Positions 7,508-18,100 of a stretch of DNA of 64,000 nucleotides are shown here, one piece after another. Numbering within the stretch: position 1 is the stretch's first letter; each line of letters opens with the position of its first letter. The position numbers were made by a program, and so were the translations under genes. The notes under the pieces were generated by a model. The model was not told the DNA's origin. It did not search any database and saw only the letters and a program-made list of their open reading frames with translations. Source of the stretch: Longimonas halophila (lineage in GTDB: Bacteria > Bacteroidota > Rhodothermia > Rhodothermales > Salinibacteraceae); the NCBI RefSeq assembly GCF_002554705.1, contig NZ_PDEP01000002.1, forward strand, positions 186,001-250,000, read 5' to 3'.

Positions 7508-9458
7508 CCGCATCCTCGGGCACGCCGTCGCCGGAGGGCAGGGGGCGGTCTTTGGGCAGCGGCTCGACGCCTTGCTGCTTGAGCAGCACCATGAGCACCG
7601 AGATGTCCGCCGCACGCACACCGCTCACCCGCGAGGCCTGACCCAGGTTGTCGGGCTCGACCTTGCTCAGCTTCTCGCGGGCCTCAATCGAGATGGTGTC
7701 GAGCGCGTGGTAGTCGAAATCGTCCGGGATCGGCCAGCGCTCCTTCTCCTCCATCTCTTCGACCATCTGCTGCTGGCGGTCGAGATAGCCCTCGTACTTC
7801 AGGTTAATCTCTACAAGCCGAGGCGCACGTAGCATCCCAGGCGCCTCGGTTACAAGCTTGCTCCACAGCCCCGCATGGCGAATCAGATCCTCCGTATCCA
7901 CCTGTGGACGCTTACAGATCTGCAAGATCGGTCCGGCCTGGTCGATGGGCGTGGTGCCCACGGATTCGAGGTAGTCGTTGACCTGTTCGGGCTGTACGCT
8001 GGTGGATTCGAGGGCCCGGCGTGTTTCGTTGATGGCGCGCTCTTTGGCCTGCATGCGCTCGTACCGCTCGTTGGACGCGAGTCCGAGGCGATAGCCGAGT
8101 TCGGTGAGACGCTGGTCGGCGTTGTCCTGGCGGAGCAGGATGCGGTGCTCAGCACGCGAGGTGAACATGCGATACGGCTCGTCGGTGCCCTTCGCAACGA
8201 GGTCGTCGATGAGCACGCCGATGTACGCCTCCGACCGTTTCAGCACAATCGGGTCGTGCCCGTTTAGCGTGTGTACGGCGTTGATGCCCGCCATGAGGCC
8301 CTGCGCTGCCGCCTCCTCGTATCCGGTGGTGCCGTTGATCTGCCCGGCAAAGAAGAGGCCGTCAACGTACTTCGTCTCCAGGCTGTACTGAATCTGATAC
8401 GGCGGGAAAAAGTCGTATTCGATGGCGTAGCCGGGGCGCAGCATGTGGGCGTTTTCCATGCCGGGAATGGTACGCAGCGCCTCGAACTGCACGTCTTCGG
8501 GCAGACTGGTGGAGAAGCCGTTCACGTACACCTCGTGGGTGGTGTACCCCTCGGGCTCGATAAATATCTGGTGACTGCTCTTCTCGGCAAAGCGGTCGAT
8601 CTTGTCTTCGATGGAGGGACAGTAACGCGGCCCCTTCGCCTCGATGCGTCCGGCGAACATGGGGCTGCGGTCGAAGCCGGTGCGCAGCAGATCGTGCGTG
8701 TCGGGCGTGGTTTCGGTGAGCCAGCAGCTCAGTTGCTCATCGACGGAGGGCAGGGCATCCGTCATGAACGAGAACGCGGTGGCATCCGGATCGCCGGGCT
8801 GCTCCTGCATCACGCTGTAGTCGAGTGAGCGGCCGTCCACGCGGGGTGGGGTGCCGGTTTTGAGGCGTCCGCTCTCGAAGCCAAGCTCGTTCAGGCTGCC
8901 AGTAATGCCGCGCGAGGCCCGCTCGCCCATGCGTCCGCCCCCGAAGTTGGTCTCGCCGACGTGAATCACGCCGTTGGCAAAGGTGCCGGTCGTAAGCACC
9001 ACGCGGGGCGCGTAGAACGTCTTGCCCAGGCTGGTGGTGACGCCCTCGATGCGCGATCCGTCGTCGGTCGTGGCCAGGTCGACCACCTGGTCGGCGCGCA
9101 TGTAGAGATTGTCGATGGATTCGAGTTCCTCGCGGACAGCAGCAGCATAGGCGTCGCGTCCGCACTGCGCACGCGGTCCCCACACCGCCGGCCCTTTGCT
9201 GGTGTTGAGCATCCGGAATTGGAGTCCAGCGCGGTCGGTGACGCGGCCCATGAGTCCGCCCATCGCATCGATTTCACGGGCGATGTGCCCTTTGCCGATG
9301 CCGCCAATGGCCGGGTTGCACGACATCTGCCCGATGGTGTCGAGCTTCAGCGTGATGAGCAGCGTGCGTGCGCCCATGTTGGCCGCGGCCGCCGCCGCTT
9401 CAGAGCCCGCGTGGCCGCCACCCACGACGATAACATCGTAATTGAAGTAATCCTGCAT
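7494..9458 (-). CDS. mnmG: tRNA uridine-34 carboxymethylaminomethyl synthesis enzyme MnmG (GidA)
   Basis: A 654-residue FAD protein that, with MnmE, modifies the wobble uridine of several tRNAs. The N-terminal dinucleotide-binding motif [14 protein letters not shown] is followed by [14 protein letters not shown], which is diagnostic of the family. Later motifs include [10 protein letters not shown] and [11 protein letters not shown]. The C-terminal helical domain is present, so the gene is full length. Its partner mnmE is on the same strand 15 kb away. No close operon partner is seen; downstream it meets the transposase gene tail to tail. Confidence 0.97.
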   Translation of the reverse strand: MQDYFNYDVIVVGGGHAGSEAAAAAANMGARTLLITLKLDTIGQMSCNPAIGGIGKGHIAREIDAMGGLMGRVTDRAGLQFRMLNTSKGPAVWGPRAQCGRDAYAAAVREELESIDNLYMRADQVVDLATTDDGSRIEGVTTSLGKTFYAPRVVLTTGTFANGVIHVGETNFGGGRMGERASRGITGSLNELGFESGRLKTGTPPRVDGRSLDYSVMQEQPGDPDATAFSFMTDALPSVDEQLSCWLTETTPDTHDLLRTGFDRSPMFAGRIEAKGPRYCPSIEDKIDRFAEKSSHQIFIEPEGYTTHEVYVNGFSTSLPEDVQFEALRTIPGMENAHMLRPGYAIEYDFFPPYQIQYSLETKYVDGLFFAGQINGTTGYEEAAAQGLMAGINAVHTLNGHDPIVLKRSEAYIGVLIDDLVAKGTDEPYRMFTSRAEHRILLRQDNADQRLTELGYRLGLASNERYERMQAKERAINETRRALESTSVQPEQVNDYLESVGTTPIDQAGPILQICKRPQVDTEDLIRHAGLWSKLVTEAPGMLRAPRLVEINLKYEGYLDRQQQMVEEMEEKERWPIPDDFDYHALDTISIEAREKLSKVEPDNLGQASRVSGVRAADISVLMVLLKQQGVEPLPKDRPLPSGDGVPEDAAVGA

Positions 9459-9499
9459 AACTGGAGGGTTTGAGCAATCCGCTACAATGAGACAGTCAC

Positions 9500-9550
9500 A
9501 GGAAACGACGGCACCCGGTAGGAAGATTCAAGCGCGCCGCTTGCGTTGCA
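9500..9550 (-). pseudogene. Remnant of an Uma2 endonuclease C-terminus
   Basis: On the minus strand one frame reads [15 protein letters not shown], close to the SGARDRSRQVPSFPA ending of the intact Uma2 copy 2. The bases GGAAACGACGGCACC are identical to those at the ends of both intact genes. Only the last few dozen bases survive. Confidence 0.6.
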
Positions 9551-9718
9551 ATCTTAACGTCTGCCTGCTACTCTTCCGTACCTGTTAGGCCGAACGTGAT
9601 CCTCTCCAGGCAGTCATCTCGGACAAGGCGCTCCTGGCGCCGCTGATCCGGGATCTTTTGTGGCTTTCCATGACAATCATTCGCCCACACTACCCAACCA
9701 TTGACCTGTTTACATGGT

Positions 9719-9848
9719 GTCATCTTGAGCGGCGCGGCTCCGCCAAGGAGACGCGGAGTCGAAAGATCTCCCCCAAGGTTGGCAGGGCCTCTGTGCCGCC
9801 GTATCTGCTAAACACCAGGGAGATGGTTCGACTGCGCTCACCATGACA
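9719..9848. repeat. MITE-like inverted-repeat element, family C copy
   Basis: The left end, TGTCATCTTGAGCG, and the reverse complement of the right end, TGTCATGGTGAGCG, match at 12 of 14 positions. The inner parts also pair (TCGAAAGATCTCCC against TCGAACCATCTCCC). A shorter copy is at 35501-35553. This is the widespread TGTCATCCTGAGCG-like intergenic palindrome type. Confidence 0.65.
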
Positions 9849-9907
9849 GGCTTCGTGGGAGGGTGATTACAGGGCAACCATCAAAATGAGGGTTGACACA
9901 GCACTAC

Positions 9908-10339
9908 CTAATCTTCCAACTCGATGCCTTTTAGTTCACACCAGCTACGAAGCTTAGACTCTGTGCGGTCTGCTTCGAATTGGTACCACTCTTGGAGCAA
10001 GTCTTCTCGTTTCAGCAAATCCTTGAAGCGCGCGTAGGCTCCTGGGGCATTAAAAAACAGTGCTACCTGGGACATCTCCTCTGGAATATGTATCCGAACG
10101 AATGTACGGACTAACCGATACCCGAGGTTTAAATCATTCTTGTGCGGAATCTGAATGTAGTCGTCCGTACTGATAACGTTCTCGGGGGGCGTGTCGAACA
10201 TATCATCATCGGCATACGGAGAGTCATAATAAAGCGTCTCTGTCTCCTTTGAGAGATAGGCCTCATTGATATACGGACGATCGCTGCTGACAAAGTCAAA
10301 AGCAAATGCTATGTCGTCGTATTTCACTTTTATCGCCAT
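9908..10339 (-). CDS. UPF0158 family protein
   Basis: A 143-residue acidic protein. The pattern KVKYDDIAFAFDF near the start, a middle segment with YIQIPHKNDLNLGYRLVRTFV, and FNAPGAYARFKDLLKREDLLQEWYQFE near the end matches the UPF0158 family, which has no known biochemical function. ATG at 10339 is chosen over 10360 because it matches the family start. It stands alone between intergenic repeats and the Uma2 genes. Confidence 0.8.
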   Translation of the reverse strand: MAIKVKYDDIAFAFDFVSSDRPYINEAYLSKETETLYYDSPYADDDMFDTPPENVISTDDYIQIPHKNDLNLGYRLVRTFVRIHIPEEMSQVALFFNAPGAYARFKDLLKREDLLQEWYQFEADRTESKLRSWCELKGIELED

Positions 10340-10469
10340 TGGATATTGAACGCAGCGCATGAAAATAAACGTGTCTTGCGGCCTGGAGGGATGTCAACCT
10401 TCGTGCCCTGAAACGGCGAAGCAGTGTTTTATGAGCTCAGGCTGTATCGCTCAGGAGGGCTTTCGTAGG

Positions 10470-10979
10470 TCACGACTCGATTTGTGCCGGAAACGACGGC
10501 ACCTGCCGTGAGGTGTCTCGCGCGCCGCTCGCATCGTAAAACGAGAGCGTGCCCTCGTGGTCGCAAAGCCACACTTCCTCGGCCCCAGCCTCAAAATAGA
10601 GCGCCCGCTTCGCCTCCATCTCGGCCTCGGTGTTCGTGGGCGAGAGCACTTCGACACAGATTTCAGGGGCGATGGAGGCCGCGTAGTCGTCGTGCACCTG
10701 CTTCCAGCGCGCAGAAGAGAACCACGCGACATCGGCCACCTTAATGCCGTCCTCTGTTTCTACCGCTGCTTCAGTGACCACGCGCCCGTCGCTGGTGCAA
10801 TTCATGAGCTGCGTTGCGATCGTACTCTGAAAAGCACCGTGTTTGAGATGCGTCGGACTCATCACAATCTGTCCGTAGGCGTTGGTTTCGATTTTGTACG
10901 GTAGGTCCTGCAGCGTGGGATCGTTGCACACGTCCTCCCACGTGCGTTCTGTTGTTGGTTGTGCTTCGCGGGTAGCCAT
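10470..10979 (-). CDS. Uma2 family endonuclease (DUF820), copy 1
   Basis: A 169-residue protein of the PD-(D/E)XK-like Uma2/DUF820 family, which is abundant in cyanobacteria, Deinococcus and Rhodothermota. Family features are PYKIETNAYGQIVMSPT near the start, the core KVADVAWFS with the catalytic Asp, and EICVEVLSPTNTEAEMEAKRALYFEAGAEEVW with the catalytic Glu and Lys region. The cellular role is unknown. It forms a tandem pair with the next gene, ending in the identical residues VPSFPAQIES. Confidence 0.85.
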   Translation of the reverse strand: MATREAQPTTERTWEDVCNDPTLQDLPYKIETNAYGQIVMSPTHLKHGAFQSTIATQLMNCTSDGRVVTEAAVETEDGIKVADVAWFSSARWKQVHDDYAASIAPEICVEVLSPTNTEAEMEAKRALYFEAGAEEVWLCDHEGTLSFYDASGARDTSRQVPSFPAQIES

Positions 10980-11065
10980 TGGAGCGTCCGTATCGTTCAG
11001 GGGGATGCGAAAGCGTAGTTGGCCCGAGCAGGAATGGCGGCAATCGTGTAAGGCCTTTCGTTAGA

Positions 11066-11569
11066 TCACGACTCGATTTGTGCCGGAAACGACGGCACCT
11101 GCCGTGAGCGGTCTCGCGCGCCGCTCGCGTCGTAAAACGAGAGCGTGCCCTCGGCGTCGCAGAGCCACACCTCCTTGGCCCCGGCCTCGAAATAGAGTGC
11201 CTGCTTCGCCTCCATCTCGGCCTCGGTGTTAGCAGGCGAGAGCACTTCAACGCAGATTTCAGGGGCGATGGGCGCGTCGTAAGCATCCTTGATTTTTCCC
11301 CATCGCTCCACCGAACACCAGATGGCATCGGCGACCTTCGTGCCCTCGGTGGTGCGGATGGCCAACTCAACCGAGACCTGTCCATCAGGCAGGTGATCTT
11401 CAAGCAAACGAGCAATTCGGTATGCGTACTTTCCATGCCAGGCATAGGTCGGACTCATCACGATTTGTCCGCGGGCGTTGGTTTCGATTTTATACGGCAG
11501 ATCCTGCAAGCTGGGGTCGTTGCAAAGCTCGGCCCAGGTGCGGGGCGCCGTGCGTGATGCAGACGGCAT
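11066..11569 (-). CDS. Uma2 family endonuclease (DUF820), copy 2
   Basis: A 167-residue paralogue of the neighbouring gene, with the same core (KVADAIWCS, then EICVEVLSPANTEAEMEAKQALYFEAGAKEVW). The ends are almost identical, and the DNA after the stop is also shared (CACGACTCGATTTGTGCCGG in both), so the duplicated unit includes the 3' flank. The middle, residues 45-80, has diverged, which may reflect different DNA or partner recognition. It is divergently arranged with the following addB-like gene. Confidence 0.85.
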   Translation of the reverse strand: MPSASRTAPRTWAELCNDPSLQDLPYKIETNARGQIVMSPTYAWHGKYAYRIARLLEDHLPDGQVSVELAIRTTEGTKVADAIWCSVERWGKIKDAYDAPIAPEICVEVLSPANTEAEMEAKQALYFEAGAKEVWLCDAEGTLSFYDASGARDRSRQVPSFPAQIES

Positions 11570-11783
11570 AGCGCATGGCGTATCAGGATGAAGATTTCGT
11601 GGGATGCAAAGCTAACGAGCGGCCCCGTGCATGCGATCCGCATCCCGAACAGAACCCGCCTCCTTGCGTGTGAGGTCTCGCAAGCGGAGCACTGCAGCAC
11701 GCACCGGACGCCCCTTGTCCGTTCGAGGCGCAGCGTGCATATCCGTTCCTGCTGTTGTCCTGCCCATTCCCCTGCACCTCCCC

Positions 11784-14700
11784 ATGAACGATTCTTCCCA
11801 GCCCGACCGCTCCCCGCTTCTACACCATCTGCATGCCCTGTTGGAAGCCGCGCCCGGTACGCACACCGTTGTGTTTGTGGCCCAGAAGCAGCTTGGAAAT
11901 GCACTGAGGCGAGCAGTTGGACGCTTAGGCCCAGTGCTTGGGCTGCGTTGCACAACAGTCGAGGACTATGCGAAGCGGTTGGCAAAGGCAGACTTACTCT
12001 ATCTGGCCCTGTCGGGTACTAATCAACTGGATGTCGATCTACCAGATACTAAGCGACCATTACTGTCAGGCATCGACCAGATGCTCGCAGCATATGCAGT
12101 TGACCAACTGCCCGTCGAAACACGCAACCAGTTGTTACAAGGCAGCACCACGGCACGACTATCGGGGTCGCTTGCAAAAACATTTTCTGAGCTTCGCAAG
12201 CATGGCGTACAGCCCGAAGCATATCAGCAGGCCCTAAAGGCAGCCGACAAGTCTACTGCTCAGCAAGAGGCCCAGGCGAAAGCCTACCAATACTACGTGG
12301 GTGCTCTGACGGAAAATAAGTACTACGACGATGCCGATATACTTCAGCATGCTATCGCACTCGTGCAGGAGAATACCGTGCACGAACCGCGCCAGAGTCA
12401 GTACGCGATTCTGGACGACGTAGACGTGCCCGGCTACGCCCGTAAACTGGTTGAGGCGCTAACCGCAGCCAGTCCGCACCCGCTGCGTCGACTTGGACAA
12501 GAACACCCCACCAAGCAGGCCCCGGTGCTGAGCGCCGCGAAGGTCTTTCCAGATGCCCCCCTCCCCGCTCGTCCGAAAGTCGGACCCACCGCCCAGGCGG
12601 TGCATGCCTCAGAGCGCGGGGCCGCGGGCAACGGCACGGGCACGCTGTACCAGCCCGAGGCGCTCCGCTTTTGCACCACGGTAGGACGTGCCGAGGAGGT
12701 GCGCACCGTCTTTCGCGACATACAGCAACGCGGACTGAAGTTCGATCAGGTTGAGATTGCATTTACCGCAACTGATCCGTACCTCTCTATCATTGAGCAG
12801 CAGGCCCAGCGGCACGGTATTGGTATAACGCTAAGCACGGGACGCCACCTGCACGAGACTCGTCCGGGCCAGGCATTGCTCGAATACCTCGACTGGCTGG
12901 CAGGCCCCCAAGAGGCCGCGCCGTTCATTCATATGCTACGAGCGGGCCACCTTACGCTACGGCGTAACAAAGGACTTACGTGGTCGGATGCGAAGGTGGC
13001 CACTTGGCTGGCCGAGCATACCTACAAGCCCGGCGTGCCGAGCCTGTTAAATGGAGTAGAACGTCGCATCCAGCATGCTGAAGAGCAGGATTATACTAAC
13101 GATGCGCAGATTGGGCAATGGAAGCATCTCTACAAATCGCTTTACAACCTGCTCGAGGATCTACCTTCAGGCTTGTCTGATGTCAGAACGATGGCAAAGC
13201 ACTGCGAAACCTTCCTCACGCAGTACGGCCCCACCGACAAGCCCGGCGATCCCGCCAGCGCGGCGCTTACCTTCGACGAAAAGGCGCGCGGACGCATCCT
13301 ACAGTATCTGAACAAACTGAAGCGGAGCGAGGGGGATGTATACAGGGATTCACCCATACGCCTCGCTGACTACATTCGTACGTGGGTGCGGGAGAAGTTT
13401 ATTGATGCACGACACCCGCAGCCCGGCGAGGTGCACGTGGTGCCGCTTCAAACGGTGGGCTACGCCAACCGCCCGCACCTGTACGTGGTAGGCATGGATG
13501 CAGAGAGCCTCTCGGTTACGCTGAGCGACGATCCGCTCTTGAGCGATGCCGATCGCCGCCGCCTGAATGAGCACGAGCAGATTACCTTGCCCCTCACCGC
13601 CAACCGCCGCCAAGAGGAGGACTGGCGCGTGCGACAGGCGCTCTTGCGTCACCATGGCGACGCCACCTTCGTGATGCACCGCTTTGACCTGCGCAGCAGC
13701 GAGGAGCGCTTTCCCAGCACGCTCTACCTGCAACTGCGCACCGTGGTCCAGGCCGCGCTCGGGCACGCCCCTGAGCAGCATCACGCGCTTACCGTCTCTG
13801 ATGCGCAAGACACCCTCGATGCGCTCGACGCCTGGGGCCTCACCGAACAGGCGCTGTCGGATGCAAAACGCGGCATCGAATCTGCTCCCGACTACCTGAC
13901 GCGCACCGCTCCCCACATCCTGCATGGACGTGCTGCCGAGGAGGCCTGCGCCTCCGACGAGGTCACGGCCTACGATGGCCTGCTGCAGGACCCGCCGTAT
14001 CCCAAACTCGACCTGCTCGATCCAGACACCGACACCATTGCCTCGGCCTCGCGCCTGGAGATGTTCGCCCGCACGCCGTATCTCTACTTCGTGAAGTACG
14101 TGCTGGAGGCCGAGCCGCTCGACGAACCCGCGCTCGACGACGAAGACTGGCTCGACCCGCTTACCCGTGGCACCATCTTGCACCGCACCTACGAGCTGTT
14201 CTTGAACCCAGAGGATGGCGGACTCGGGCGCATGCCCACGCTCGACGACGAACAGGTCCTGTGGGATGCATTTGAGACCGCCTTCGAGGAAGCCACCCAG
14301 CAGCGCGGTACGCCGCCGAACGAGCAAGTGGAGGCCGCCGCCCGCGAAGGGTTACGCGCTGATGTGAACGCCTTCCTCCGCGCCGACGCCGCACGCGGGA
14401 CTGACCATCCCGATCTGGAGCCCAAACGCTTCGAGTGGAGCTTCGGCAACCGTCCACGCGACGAGCATCCCGAAGTCGAACTGGCCACCGAGCGCGGTAC
14501 GCTGCGGCTGCGTGGCGCGGTGGATCGCATCGACCACTTGAACGGCGACGCGCTCATCTGGGATTACAAAACCGGCGGGATGCGCGACTACGACCCACTC
14601 GATGGGCTCCGCAACAAGCGCTGGTCGCTGCAGTGGATGCTCTACGCCCGCGCCGTCGAAGAAGCGCTGGGCCTGTCGGTATCGCGCTCGGGCTACTACT

Positions 14701-14975
14701 TTGCCACCGCCCGCCAGATGGGCCGCACGGTCGCGTATCCGCCCGATAGCACCGGCGACAGTCACCCGGATACGTACCGCGAGGACTTGCAGCGCATCCT
14801 GAACACGCTCTCCGAGATGGCACGCGAAGGCGTGTTTGCCCCCTCGGGCGATTCGCTGAAGCAGAGCGACTGGCGCTACAACTACACGCCACTCGTGTAC
14901 GACCGCCGCACCCGCCGCGACGAGATCCAGGCCAAACCCTGGCCCGACAACCTGCCGCACCTGCACCATGATTGA
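11784..14975 (+). CDS. addB: AddB/RexB-like helicase-nuclease subunit
   Basis: A 1,063-residue protein. The N-terminal helicase-like part (HTVVFVAQKQLGNALRRAVG) lacks a proper Walker A motif, as in AddB. The C-terminal part is a RecB-type PD-(D/E)XK nuclease, with RGAVDRIDHL and LIWDYKTGG holding the metal-binding Asp and the catalytic Lys. With AddA it should resect double-strand breaks for recombination. ATG at 11784 is used; the open frame extends 51 codons further with no protein features. The segment ARTPYLYF has Thr where Fe-S type AddB nucleases have Cys (ARCPF-like), so the cluster is probably absent, as in RexB. The AddA gene follows after 166 bases, the usual order. Confidence 0.85.
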   Translation: MNDSSQPDRSPLLHHLHALLEAAPGTHTVVFVAQKQLGNALRRAVGRLGPVLGLRCTTVEDYAKRLAKADLLYLALSGTNQLDVDLPDTKRPLLSGIDQMLAAYAVDQLPVETRNQLLQGSTTARLSGSLAKTFSELRKHGVQPEAYQQALKAADKSTAQQEAQAKAYQYYVGALTENKYYDDADILQHAIALVQENTVHEPRQSQYAILDDVDVPGYARKLVEALTAASPHPLRRLGQEHPTKQAPVLSAAKVFPDAPLPARPKVGPTAQAVHASERGAAGNGTGTLYQPEALRFCTTVGRAEEVRTVFRDIQQRGLKFDQVEIAFTATDPYLSIIEQQAQRHGIGITLSTGRHLHETRPGQALLEYLDWLAGPQEAAPFIHMLRAGHLTLRRNKGLTWSDAKVATWLAEHTYKPGVPSLLNGVERRIQHAEEQDYTNDAQIGQWKHLYKSLYNLLEDLPSGLSDVRTMAKHCETFLTQYGPTDKPGDPASAALTFDEKARGRILQYLNKLKRSEGDVYRDSPIRLADYIRTWVREKFIDARHPQPGEVHVVPLQTVGYANRPHLYVVGMDAESLSVTLSDDPLLSDADRRRLNEHEQITLPLTANRRQEEDWRVRQALLRHHGDATFVMHRFDLRSSEERFPSTLYLQLRTVVQAALGHAPEQHHALTVSDAQDTLDALDAWGLTEQALSDAKRGIESAPDYLTRTAPHILHGRAAEEACASDEVTAYDGLLQDPPYPKLDLLDPDTDTIASASRLEMFARTPYLYFVKYVLEAEPLDEPALDDEDWLDPLTRGTILHRTYELFLNPEDGGLGRMPTLDDEQVLWDAFETAFEEATQQRGTPPNEQVEAAAREGLRADVNAFLRADAARGTDHPDLEPKRFEWSFGNRPRDEHPEVELATERGTLRLRGAVDRIDHLNGDALIWDYKTGGMRDYDPLDGLRNKRWSLQWMLYARAVEEALGLSVSRSGYYFATARQMGRTVAYPPDSTGDSHPDTYREDLQRILNTLSEMAREGVFAPSGDSLKQSDWRYNYTPLVYDRRTRRDEIQAKPWPDNLPHLHHD

Positions 14976-14997
14976 TGCACAGATAATCACGTAAGAG

Positions 14998-15025
14998 GTA
15001 GGGACACGGCGCGCCGTGTCCCTAC
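14998..15025. repeat. Perfect 28-bp palindrome, family A copy 1
   Basis: GTAGGGACACGGCG is followed directly by its exact reverse complement, with no loop. It lies 22 bases after the addB stop. A near copy is at 59168-59195, and partial copies lie at 18545-18562, 18600-18614 and 18800-18814. Confidence 0.85.
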
Positions 15026-15047
15026 GCACTTGATTTTATTGATCCTG

Positions 15048-15071
15048 GGTCCAACGGTCCCCCGTTGGACC
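15048..15071. repeat. Hairpin repeat, family B copy 2
   Basis: GGTCCAACGG and CCGTTGGACC flank the loop TCCC. Compared with the copy at 1113-1136, one C-G pair has become G-C on both sides of the stem. Confidence 0.75.
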
Positions 15072-15141
15072 ATACCCCCGTACGCTCCTGCGTTCCAAAA
15101 AAGACTGCCCCCGCACACCTTTTCACCCAACCTCACCTCCC

Positions 15142-18100
15142 ATGCCCACCACCACCTCCGACGCTGCCGCCCGCACCCGCATCGGTCCGTACGCGGGCGA
15201 TGCGCTGCCCAGTCTTGATGGCTTCGACGCCGACTCCAACTTCCTGGTGCGCGCCTCGGCCGGAGCGGGCAAGACCACCTCGCTCGTGGCGCGCCTCGAA
15301 GCGCTCGTGCGCACCGGCGTGCCCATTGGCGACCTCACCGCCATCACGTTCACGCGCAAGGCCGCGGGCGAGATGAAGGAGCGCCTGTTTGAGCGCCTGC
15401 AGATGCTGCAGCACAAAGCGCCTGCGGGATCGGACGATGCGCGGCGACTACGCCGAGGGCTCGACGACCTGTCGCAGTGCTTTGTGGGCACCATCCACAG
15501 CTTCTGCGCGCGGCTCCTGCGCGAGTTTCCGCTGCAAGCCGGACTGCCGCCCGATTTCGACATGGAGCTGGATGGCCGCGAGATCGACGAGATGAAGCGC
15601 CGCGCCTGGCAGCAGTACGTGCGGCGCGTTCACAACGAGGCGCCCGAGCGCATCGACGCCGTGCAGGCCGTCGGCTACACGCCCGCCGACCTCTACGACC
15701 AGTTCACCGTGCTGAGCCGCTACCCCGACCTGCAGCCCTACACTGAAGACATCCCCGCGCCCGACCTCGACGAGGCCACCGCCACCGTGGCCGAGTTCGT
15801 GCGCGCCTGGGCGCCCTACCTGCCTACGCCCCTGCCCGATACCAGCGGACGCTGCTGCAACGCCCTATCTGCCATTGCCCAGGCGGAACAGATGCTTCGG
15901 GTGAATCCCCCCGAAACGCCTGCCGAACAGGCCGCCCTGCTTGCGCTCTTCGAGGGCCTCGCCAAGGACGACAATCGCAAAAACCGCGACGGACGCCGCG
16001 GCAAGATGACACCCAGCCATTGGAAGGAGAACAAGTCGCACGCCAAGGAGCTGCAAGACGAGCACCTGGCGCCCCTGGTCGACGACATAGTCGATCCGCT
16101 CATGACCCGATGGCACGCCCACGCACATCACGTGTGCACACAGTTTACGCATGGCGCCATCGAGCCGCTGCTGACCCTGCGCCGCGACCGCGGCCAGCTC
16201 TCGGCTAATGACCTCTTGCTCTACACCCGCAACCTGCTGCGCGACCACGCCGGGGTGCGGCGCACCCTGCACCAGCGCTACCCGCGTCTGCTCGTAGACG
16301 AGTTTCAGGATACCGATCCGCTGCAGGCCGAAATCCTCTTCTACCTCACCGGCACCGACCACGAAACCACCGACTGGCGTGCCACCAACCCCGCGCCCGG
16401 ATCGCTCTTCGTGGTGGGCGACGACAAGCAGTCCATCTACCGCTTTCGCCGCGCCGACATGGCCATCTTCAACGATGTCGCCGACCTGATCGACGCCCAG
16501 CCTTACGGCGAAGCACTCACGCTCACGCGCAACTTCCGCTCCACCGCGCGGCTCTGTCACGCCTTCAACACCATGTTCGACGCGCCCTTCACCACCGACC
16601 GTGCCGAGGCCGACGCCGCCCCCACGCACAATCTGCCTGCCGATGCCGTGCAGGCCGAGTACACCGACTTCGACCCGCACCGCACCACCGATCCCGCCGA
16701 TCCGGTGTGCTACCAGTCCACCATCGAATATAAGAAATACAACCGCTCCGAAGCCATCGCCGAAGCCGATGCCGAGCGCATCGCGCGGTACATTCACGAG
16801 GCCGCCACCGCCAACGAACCGCTTCAGCACGGCCCCAACGGCGCGCTCGTTCAGGGCGAGCCCGGCGACTTCATGATTCTCACGCGCGTCACCTCCCGCC
16901 TTTCCACCTACGCCGAAGCACTGGCCCGCTACAACATCCCGTACGTCGTGATGGGCGGCAAAGACGCCCACGAATCCCGCGAACTGCACGCACTCGTCCA
17001 GCTCCTCACCTGCGTCTTCCGCCCCGACGATCCCCTGGCCCACCTCGCCTACCTACAAGGCCCACTCGTCGGGTTTAGCGACGACGCCCTCTACCGCCTC
17101 AAACAGCACGGATTGGTCTTGGGGGATACACAGCAACCTGCCGCCTCCAGCGCCCCTACCGCGCTCCGCGAGCGACTTGCCACGGCCCAAACGCGCATTT
17201 CGGACGCGCACAATCTGCTTCACGAACAACGGCCCGCGCCAGCTATCGAAGCTCTCCTGGACGACAGCCACCTCTACGCCCGCGCCGCCGCCGATGCCAC
17301 CGAAGGGTCCCTCAACGCCGGACGCCTGCAGCGCATCCTGGCCGAGGTGCAGGCCTTCGACGCCCGCGGCTTCTCCGCCTACGAGATCTGGCGCGAGCTG
17401 CAATACATCGCCGACGGGAACGCCGACATCGACGGCATGACGCTCGACACCGGCTCCGACAACGCGGTGCAGCTCTTGAACGTGCACAAAGCCAAAGGGC
17501 TGCAGGCCAACGTCGTCTTTCTGGCCGACCCGTACGGCGGATCGCGCAGCGGCGGCATCACCGAGCATGTGCGGCGGCAGGAGAACGAGATTGTGGTGCC
17601 CGTGCTGAATGCGTATCAGCACAACACCAGCGTTGCTGCGGCCCCCGAAGCCTGGCCCCAGTTTGAGGCGGTCGAGGCCGTGCTGGAGGATGCCGAAGCA
17701 CACCGTCTGGAGTATGTGGCTGCCACACGGGCGAAGCAGATGCTGGTCGTATCCCGCTACCACCACAAAAACGACGGCTACAAGCCCGGCTACTGGCGTG
17801 CGGTGGATGCGTACTGCAGCGACCATGATGTGCCTGAACTCCCCCGCCCCAACAGCGCCCGCCCCAACGCTCCCACGCCACATGTACTGCACAATTTGCA
17901 GGAGCATCTGGACGAGCACCAGGCGCGCCGCACCGAACTGGCCCAGCACACGTATCGCACCGCCACCATCTCGGAGACCGCCCACAGCAGAGCCGTGCCC
18001 GCGGCCTCCGACAGCTACGAAAACACACTCGGCAACGCTCTGCACGCCCTCATCGAGCAGGTAGTGATGCAGCACCCCGCCCGGCCCGATTACAAGCCAG

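Larger units (their letters stand above)
9459..9907. other. Intergenic region with gene remnant and MITE-like repeat
   Basis: About 450 bases upstream of mnmG. It holds a short remnant of an Uma2-type gene (9500-9550) and an imperfect inverted-repeat element (9719-9848). The promoter of mnmG should be near 9470-9520, but no clear motif is visible. Confidence 0.5.
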
